Part shown: positions 1 to 4,491 of the stretch, in pieces
Layout of the letters: every line of letters begins with the position of its first letter
Position numbering within the stretch: position 1 is the first letter of the stretch
DNA from: JBDTDV01 sp039922875
GTDB taxonomy: Bacteria; Actinomycetota; Actinomycetes; Actinomycetales; Microbacteriaceae
Direction of reading: 5' to 3'
DNA: 10,289 nucleotides
NCBI GenBank assembly: GCA_039922875.1
Contig: JBDTDV010000056.1
Location: forward strand, 1 to 10,289
The notes under the pieces: model-generated
The model's database searches: none
Seen by the model: the letters and a program-made list of their open reading frames with translations, nothing else
What the model was told of the DNA's origin: nothing
Position numbers and translations under genes: made by a program

Positions 1-465
1 TGGCAGATCACCCCGGGCAACTCCTCGCCGCTGACCGACGGAGCGTCAGCCGCGCTGATCATGAGCGCGGAACGCGCCGCGAGCCTTGGCTTGACCCCAC
101 GGGCCCGGTTTCATTCCTTCGCCGTCACCGGCAGCGACCCGCTGCTGATGCTGACCGGGGTGATCCCGGCGACGAAGAAGGTGCTCTCGGCAAGTGGGCT
201 GCACTTCGCTGATTTCGACGGATACGAGGTGAACGAGGCATTCGCCCCGGTCCCGATGGTGTGGCAGCGTGAGTTCGACGCCGACCCCGCGCGGCTCAAC
301 CCGCGCGGCGGAGCCATCGCCCTGGGCCACGCGCTCGGATCCACCGGAACCCGGCTGCTGGCGACCCTGCTGAACACCCTCGAGGCCACCGGCGGGCGGT
401 ATGGGTTGCAGACCATGTGCGAGGGCGGCGGCATGGCCAACGCCACCATCATCGAGCGACTCTAG
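1..465 (+). CDS. Thiolase (acetyl-CoA C-acyltransferase), C-terminal part; 5' end outside window
   Basis: This is the C-terminal 154 residues of a thiolase, which cleaves 3-ketoacyl-CoA with CoA to give acetyl-CoA and a shortened acyl-CoA. The reading frame is open from base 1 and begins within the conserved NSSPLTDGASA segment. The C-terminal catalytic motifs are visible: NEAFA (Asn codon at 232), the His motif GHALGSTG (His codon at 328) and CEGGGMA (Cys codon at 418), which supplies the second active-site cysteine. The nucleophilic cysteine lies in the missing N-terminal half. The usual GHP is GHA here, a small departure from the consensus. The stop is 11 bases before the dehydrogenase start, so the two genes are very probably co-transcribed and act on consecutive steps. 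The exact chain-length or branched substrate cannot be read from this fragment. The family call is secure. Confidence 0.95.
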   Translation, partial: WQITPGNSSPLTDGASAALIMSAERAASLGLTPRARFHSFAVTGSDPLLMLTGVIPATKKVLSASGLHFADFDGYEVNEAFAPVPMVWQREFDADPARLNPRGGAIALGHALGSTGTRLLATLLNTLEATGGRYGLQTMCEGGGMANATIIERL

Positions 466-471
466 AAGGAG
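466..471 (+). promoter_or_regulatory. Shine-Dalgarno site of the short-chain dehydrogenase
   Basis: AAGGAG lies directly after the thiolase stop codon and 5 bases before the GTG at 477. It fixes the dehydrogenase start at that GTG rather than at the in-frame upstream ATG at 417, which lies inside the thiolase gene. Confidence 0.8.
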
Positions 472-476
472 ACACT

Positions 477-1238
477 GTGCAGATAGACGGATGCGTAGCG
501 CTGGTCACCGGGGGAGCGTCCGGGCTCGGCCTGGCCTCCGTCCGCGTCTTGCACGCGGCAGGGGCGCGGGTGCTGATCCTGGACCTGCCGGGATCTGCCG
601 GCCAGCAGGTCGCCGCCGACCTGGGCGAGCGAATCCGCTTCGCCGCAGCCGACGTGACCAACGAGACCGACGTGCAGCGGGCGGTGGAAGCCGCGACAGA
701 ACTCGGACCGGTGCGCATCCTGGTCAACTGCGCCGGGATCGCTACCCCGGGCAAGGTGATCGGCAGAGAGGGTCCGCTACCGCTGAGCACCTTCGAGCGA
801 GTGATTCGGGTGAACCTGATCGGCACCTTCAACGTGATCCGCCTCGCTGCCGTGGCGATCGGTCGCTCCGAGCCGATCGATGGCGAGCGCGGCGTGATCG
901 TGAGCACGGCCTCTGTCGCCGCCTTCGACGGACAGATCGGGCAGCCGGCGTACTCCGCATCGAAGGGCGGCATCGCGGCGATGACGCTGCCGATCGCGCG
1001 GGAACTCGCACGAGACCAGATCCGGGTGATGACTATTGCGCCCGGGATCTTCGACACTCCGATGATGGCTGGGCTTCCCGAGGCGGCCAGGACGTCGCTC
1101 GGCGCGCAGGTGCCGCATCCGTCGCGGCTGGGCAAACCGGAGGAGTACGCCGCGCTGGTGCGGCACATCGTGGAAAACCCGATGCTCAACGGTGAGACGA
1201 TCCGCCTGGATGGCGCGATCCGCATGCAGCCCAAGTAA
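477..1238 (+). CDS. HSD10-type short-chain dehydrogenase (3-hydroxyacyl-CoA dehydrogenase)
   Basis: This 253-residue protein is a classical SDR resembling 3-hydroxyacyl-CoA dehydrogenase type 2 (HSD17B10/HSD10), which oxidises 3-hydroxyacyl-CoA, including 2-methyl-3-hydroxybutyryl-CoA, with NAD+. Visible elements are the cofactor motif TGGASGLG (residues 11-18), Asp36 at the end of strand beta-2 (favouring NAD over NADP), NCAG (84-87), and the catalytic set Asn113, Ser146, Tyr159 and Lys163 (YSASK). The stretches VSTASVAAFDGQIGQ, TIAPGIFDTPM and the C-terminal IRLDGAIRMQP are characteristic of the HSD10 subgroup. The length is normal for the family. The GTG start is chosen from the well-placed AAGGAG. 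The neighbouring thiolase would use its product, so the pair looks like the end of a beta-oxidation or isoleucine/branched acyl-CoA degradation operon. A steroid-type substrate cannot be excluded. Confidence 0.93.
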   Translation: MQIDGCVALVTGGASGLGLASVRVLHAAGARVLILDLPGSAGQQVAADLGERIRFAAADVTNETDVQRAVEAATELGPVRILVNCAGIATPGKVIGREGPLPLSTFERVIRVNLIGTFNVIRLAAVAIGRSEPIDGERGVIVSTASVAAFDGQIGQPAYSASKGGIAAMTLPIARELARDQIRVMTIAPGIFDTPMMAGLPEAARTSLGAQVPHPSRLGKPEEYAALVRHIVENPMLNGETIRLDGAIRMQPK

Positions 1239-1281
1239 TCAATTCCAATCCAATATCCTCATCGCCTTCGAACTCTGTGTA

Positions 1282-1305
1282 TGTGAATCCATCGATGGAT
1301 TCGCA
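1282..1305. promoter_or_regulatory. Perfect 18-bp palindrome in the leader of the surface-protein operon
   Basis: GAATCCATCGATGGATTC (1285-1302) is its own exact reverse complement. The flanks extend the dyad to 24 bp with only one non-Watson-Crick (T-G) position. It sits in an AT-richer 88-base gap between the dehydrogenase and the CHRD-like gene, 6 bases before the Shine-Dalgarno site. No T-tract follows, so it does not look like an intrinsic terminator. A possible -10 element, TATCCT (1254-1259), lies upstream, which would place the palindrome in the transcribed leader, either as a repressor operator or as an RNA hairpin next to the ribosome site. The function is inferred; the symmetry is directly visible. 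Confidence 0.6.
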
Positions 1306-1311
1306 AATCTA

Positions 1312-1318
1312 GAGGAGG
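1312..1318 (+). promoter_or_regulatory. Strong Shine-Dalgarno site of the CHRD-like gene
   Basis: GAGGAGG lies 8 bases before the ATG at 1327. It sets this ATG, which opens a clean signal peptide, as the start in place of the longer open frame beginning at 1192 inside the dehydrogenase gene. It is the strongest ribosome-binding site in the window, suggesting high expression of the secreted protein. Confidence 0.8.
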
Positions 1319-1326
1319 TACATCTG

Positions 1327-2097
1327 ATGAAGATGAAAACAGGATTGCTGCTCGTTCCCGCTTTGGCCCTCGGCGCTGCCGTGCTCACGGCGGCACCTGC
1401 GCTCGCCGACACCGGCGGCGCGTCCTATCAGGCGACGCTCGGCGCACTCAACGGGAGCAACGCCAGCGGCACCGTGATGATCTCCGTCAGCGGCGATCAG
1501 GCTACCGTGACCGAGAATGTCAGCGGTCTGGCCGCTACCTTCAGTGGCAACCCGTACCCGCACGTGCAGCACATCCACATCGGGGGACAAGGCACCTGCC
1601 CGGCACCGTCTGCAGATAAGAACGGCGACGGCATTGTGGACACGGTCGAGGGGCAACCGGCCTACGGGGCGATCGGAACGACGTTATCCACCAGTGGTGA
1701 CACCAGCCCTGCTGCCGGCACCGATCTGACGGTAGCCGGAATGGGGGCGAACTTCACCTACGAGCGCACCTTCACGCTGAACGCCGACACCGCCGCGGCG
1801 TTGAAGGCCGGAACCGGTGTTGTCGTCGTGCACGGTCTGGACCCGGCGACGCTGAGCAAGCAGGCGCAGGATGCCAAGAGCAACCTGGTGCCGAGTTTGC
1901 CGCTGGCCGCTACGTCTCCGGCACTGTGCGGTTCGCTGCAGGCGTCGCAAATGACCATGCCGAACGGACCGGTGCAGACCGGCGGCGGCAGCACCTCAAC
2001 AGGACCGAACCTGGGATCGCTCGCCCTCGGAGGCGGGCTTCTAGCCGCAGCCGGTGGCGCGGTGATCATCCGTCGGCGGATCACGGCAGACAACTAA
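1327..2097 (+). CDS. Secreted CHRD-like surface protein with EF-hand-type loop and sortase-like C-terminal anchor
   Basis: This 256-residue exported protein is probably attached to the cell surface. Residues 1-27 form a Sec signal peptide (Lys-rich start, hydrophobic core, cleavage after APALA). The mature part resembles a CHRD-type beta-sandwich and contains HVQHIHIG (79-86), a His cluster suited to metal binding. Asp97-Glu108 follows the EF-hand loop pattern D-x-N-x-D-G-x-x-D-x-x-E. Cys91 and Cys201 could form a disulfide. The tail has MPNGPVQTGGGS (211-222), a Gly/Ala hydrophobic stretch (229-248) and RRR (249-251), which is the layout of a cell-wall sorting signal, but LPXTG is absent. 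A class F sortase gene follows 31 bases downstream, so this is its likely substrate. No enzymatic role is visible. The CHRD assignment is moderate, whereas export and C-terminal anchoring are well supported. If it is not cleaved, the tail would act as a simple membrane anchor. Confidence 0.85.
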   Translation: MKMKTGLLLVPALALGAAVLTAAPALADTGGASYQATLGALNGSNASGTVMISVSGDQATVTENVSGLAATFSGNPYPHVQHIHIGGQGTCPAPSADKNGDGIVDTVEGQPAYGAIGTTLSTSGDTSPAAGTDLTVAGMGANFTYERTFTLNADTAAALKAGTGVVVVHGLDPATLSKQAQDAKSNLVPSLPLAATSPALCGSLQASQMTMPNGPVQTGGGSTSTGPNLGSLALGGGLLAAAGGAVIIRRRITADN

Positions 2098-2102
2098 GAA
2101 GT

Positions 2103-2128
2103 CGATCTGATCCGAAGATCGTGATCTT
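2103..2128. repeat. Four-GATC cluster with two alternative hairpins abutting the sortase start
   Basis: The 31-base gap before the sortase contains GATC at 2104, 2109, 2117 and 2123. Two mutually exclusive 6-bp stems are possible: CGATCT (2103-2108) with AGATCG (2116-2121), or AAGATC (2115-2120) with GATCTT (2123-2128). The second ends on the base before the ATG. No good Shine-Dalgarno site is present, only a weak GAAG 11 bases upstream. The arrangement could control sortase translation or bind a protein, but this is inference. Confidence 0.45.
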
Positions 2129-2842
2129 ATGAACGCGACGCAGAAGAACAACCGACGCGGCCGGCTCATTGCCGCCGCGGCGGCGGTTCTGCTCGTCGTC
2201 GGCGGGGGGGCGGCGATCGGGACGGGGATCTGGGGAAACCAACCCCCGCCCCAGCCGCCCCGATCCGCTGCCGCCCCGCAGACACCCGCCGCTTCAGCTC
2301 AGCCGGCCATCCCGGCGCCGACGGCATCAACCCCGCCGAGCCCCATAGCGGCGCCAATCGTCGGCCCGATCCTGCCGCCGTCTGCGCCGACCCACATTGA
2401 CGTTCCCGCGATCGGGGTGAGTTCCGGCCTGATGGACCTCGGGCTGAACGCCGACGGAACGGTGCAGGTACCGCCGCTGGACAAGTCAGCGCCCGCCGGC
2501 TGGTACCAGAACTCGCCGACTCCCGGGCAGTTGGGGCCATCGATCATCCTCGGCCACGTGGACTCGGTCGCTGAAGGCCCCTCGGTCTTCTTCCGGCTCG
2601 GCGACATTCGAGCCGGCGATCAGGTTTCGGTGACCCGCACCGATAACACCGTTGCGGTGTTCGCGGTCGAGAAGGTCGAGCGATACCCGAAGGACAACTT
2701 CCCGCAGTTGGCGGTGTACGGGAACACCGACCATGCAGCCCTCCGGCTGATCACCTGCGGTGGCGTGTTCAATTCCGACACCGGGCACTACGTCGACAAC
2801 ATCGTCGTCTACGCCTCCCTGGTGTCCAGCCATCCGGCCTGA
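2129..2842 (+). CDS. Class F sortase (cell-surface transpeptidase)
   Basis: This 237-residue sortase cleaves a sorting signal on an exported protein through a Cys thioester and transfers it to a cell-envelope nucleophile. It has a short cytoplasmic basic N-terminus, one membrane helix (about 13-34), a Pro/Ala-rich spacer (38-90) and an extracellular catalytic domain. The catalytic His143 lies in GHVDS and Cys210 in LITCGG, followed by the class F-like segment GHYVDNIVVYA. No arginine follows the cysteine, although sortases usually place their third catalytic residue there; Arg206 just before it is the nearest candidate. The ATG at 2129 is the first in-frame start after an in-frame stop at 2108. 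The gene sits between a protein with a sortase-like tail and a lipoprotein, as in a dedicated single-substrate module. A run of seven G (2204-2210) falls in the membrane-helix codons. The family call is firm. Confidence 0.92.
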   Translation: MNATQKNNRRGRLIAAAAAVLLVVGGGAAIGTGIWGNQPPPQPPRSAAAPQTPAASAQPAIPAPTASTPPSPIAAPIVGPILPPSAPTHIDVPAIGVSSGLMDLGLNADGTVQVPPLDKSAPAGWYQNSPTPGQLGPSIILGHVDSVAEGPSVFFRLGDIRAGDQVSVTRTDNTVAVFAVEKVERYPKDNFPQLAVYGNTDHAALRLITCGGVFNSDTGHYVDNIVVYASLVSSHPA

Positions 2843-2912
2843 GTACGGGCGCTCCGCAACCTGAGGCTGGGCCGCGGACCGGACGTTGCACGGCACCACG
2901 CACATCCGCTTG

Positions 2913-2918
2913 AAGGAG
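2913..2918 (+). promoter_or_regulatory. Shine-Dalgarno site of the lipoprotein gene
   Basis: AAGGAG is followed by three consecutive in-frame ATG codons at 2921, 2924 and 2927. The spacings are 2, 5 and 8 bases, so the second or third ATG is the plausible start. Confidence 0.7.
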
Positions 2919-2923
2919 AAATG

Positions 2924-3562
2924 ATGATGAATAGACATTCCTGGCCGCTCGTTCTACTGGCAGCCTCGGCACTGGTCCTGACCGGCTGCGCGAGTTCCGG
3001 GCAGGCGGGATATGGGCCATCCGAGCCAGGCATGTCGATGGGGCCGGGGGAGTCGATGGCCGGGATGCCGCCCAGCGCGCCGCAAACATCCGACCCGGAT
3101 GGCTCGGCGCACGCTGGCGGCGGAGGCGACCGGCCGTCGGCATCCGCTCGGATGATCTGCACCTCGGAGACCAAAGACAACGTCGCGAAGATCCTTGGGC
3201 TGGGCTCGGCGCCGCACACCGTCGACCGCTGGAGCGACCACCTCTTCAGCTGCACTTATCACCTTGCCGACGGCGCCCTCGCCTTGTCCGTTAAAGAGTC
3301 GGCGGATGACGGGTCGGCCCGGGTCTATTTTGACGCGTTGCAGCAGAAGCTCGGCAGCACCCAGCCCATTGACGGGCTGGCGAACCTCGGTCTGCCGGCG
3401 TACGAGACGACGGACGGCGCGGTGGTCTTCGTCAAGGACAACATGACGCTGAACGTGGATGCCAGCAAGCTCCCGGTGGCCGTCGGCCCGCACGCGGTGT
3501 CGCGGACCGATTTCGCCTATCAGGTCGCCACCGCTGTGCTCGGTTGCTGGAGCGGCGACTAG
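2924..3562 (+). CDS. Putative lipoprotein linked to the sortase, with Met-rich linker
   Basis: This 212-residue protein (from the second of three tandem ATGs) has a lipoprotein signal peptide ending in the lipobox LTGC, with Cys22 as the lipid-modified residue, so it should sit on the outer face of the membrane. Residues 23-75 are a low-complexity linker with four methionines between 37 and 48 (GMSM...SMAGMPP) plus Gly, Pro and His, which could bind a soft metal such as copper. The C-terminal domain (about 76-212) has three cysteines (79, 110, 208) and ends in LGCWSGD. I recognise no named domain and assign no enzymatic function. It follows the sortase by about 80 bases and has its own Shine-Dalgarno site, so it probably belongs to the same operon. 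It may be a partner of the sortase or its substrate; this is inferred from position only. Export and lipidation are well supported. Confidence 0.85.
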   Translation: MMNRHSWPLVLLAASALVLTGCASSGQAGYGPSEPGMSMGPGESMAGMPPSAPQTSDPDGSAHAGGGGDRPSASARMICTSETKDNVAKILGLGSAPHTVDRWSDHLFSCTYHLADGALALSVKESADDGSARVYFDALQQKLGSTQPIDGLANLGLPAYETTDGAVVFVKDNMTLNVDASKLPVAVGPHAVSRTDFAYQVATAVLGCWSGD

Positions 3563-3591
3563 TGCGGCCGCCGCCGTGATACAACCGGTGG

Positions 3592-4479
3592 GTGCCTTTG
3601 ATCGAGATCGCCGCGCTGGATGACCCGCGCCTGGCCGACTATTCCCGCCGAACCGACGTCGCGCTGAAGAAGGCGCGCGGCACCGAACACGGCCTGTACC
3701 TGGCCGAATCCGCGCTGGTGTTTCGCCGCGCGCTCGCGGCTGGTCACACTCCGCGTTCGGTGCTTACGCTCGGCAACACGGCTGAGGAGGCGCACGCTGT
3801 GCTGGCGGAAGCTGATCCAACCGGCCGCTGGGAGCAGGTTCCGATCTTCGTCGGCCCGGGTGAACTGCTGGCCGAGCTAACCGGCTACGTCCTGCACCGC
3901 GGGCTGATTGCGGCGATGAATCGGCCGCCACTGCCGAGGGCCCAGCTACTGCTTGCTTCCGCTCGGCGCGTGGTGGTTCTGGAGAATGTCGCGGACCCGA
4001 CCAATGTCGGGGCGATCTTCCGCTCGGTCGGCGCGATCGGGGCGGATGCCGTACTGGTCACCGCGCGCTGCTCCGACCCGTTCTACCGCCGGGCGATTCG
4101 GGTGAGTATGGGCACCGTGCTCCAGGTGCCTTGGACCAGGGTTGGCCCGTGGTCCGAAACCAGGGCGATGCTGGCGGCATCCGGATTTCACGTGGCCGCG
4201 TTGGCGCTGACCCCGGATGCTGTCTCTCTGCGCGACTTCGCGAAGATTCCTCGTGAGAAACTCGCCATCGTGCTCGGCGCGGAGGGCGACGGTCTGACCG
4301 CCGAAGCGATCGCGGCGGCCGACACGGTGGTACGGATCCCGATGGCACACGGGATCGACTCGCTGAATGTTGCCGCCGCGAGCGCGGTGGCGCTCTGGTC
4401 ACTCACCGCAGCCGAACCCGCTGAGGTGCACGAATCGGCTAGTTGCCAGCCCGAAACACTGGCAGAAGTTCGCCCCTGA
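3592..4479 (+). CDS. TrmH/SpoU-family RNA 2'-O-ribose methyltransferase
   Basis: This 295-residue SPOUT-class enzyme transfers a methyl group from S-adenosylmethionine to a ribose 2'-OH of rRNA or tRNA. The N-terminal part (about 1-115) looks like the L30e-like substrate-binding domain, with LAESALVFRRAL typical of the family. The three SpoU motifs are present. Motif 1 is ENVADPTNVGAIFRS (131-145), with the catalytic-type Asn138 and Arg144. Motif 2 is IVLGAEGDGL (226-235), with Glu231. Motif 3 is RIPMAHGIDSLNVAAA (248-263), with Asn259. The last two build the knotted cofactor site. The GTG start has no clear Shine-Dalgarno site. TACAAC (3580-3585) lies 6 bases before it, compatible with a leaderless transcript, although the last base departs from the -10 consensus. 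The RNA target (rRNA guanosine, or a resistance-type site) cannot be told from sequence. The gene is probably unrelated in function to the sortase module upstream. Confidence 0.92.
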   Translation: MPLIEIAALDDPRLADYSRRTDVALKKARGTEHGLYLAESALVFRRALAAGHTPRSVLTLGNTAEEAHAVLAEADPTGRWEQVPIFVGPGELLAELTGYVLHRGLIAAMNRPPLPRAQLLLASARRVVVLENVADPTNVGAIFRSVGAIGADAVLVTARCSDPFYRRAIRVSMGTVLQVPWTRVGPWSETRAMLAASGFHVAALALTPDAVSLRDFAKIPREKLAIVLGAEGDGLTAEAIAAADTVVRIPMAHGIDSLNVAAASAVALWSLTAAEPAEVHESASCQPETLAEVRP

Positions 4480-4491
4480 GCGGATCGGGGG

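Noticed and set aside
449..1234. Long - strand open frame opposite the short-chain dehydrogenase
   Set aside because: A typical high-GC shadow frame; the + strand has all SDR motifs and a good Shine-Dalgarno site.
1285..1302. The 18-bp palindrome as an intrinsic terminator for the dehydrogenase
   Set aside because: The stem is not GC-rich and no run of T follows; it is adjacent to the next gene's ribosome site, which suits a regulatory role better.
4473..4490. CCCC/GGGG pairing between the convergent RNA methyltransferase and exporter genes as a terminator
   Set aside because: Only 4 bp with a 10-base loop and no T-tract; indistinguishable from chance at this GC content.
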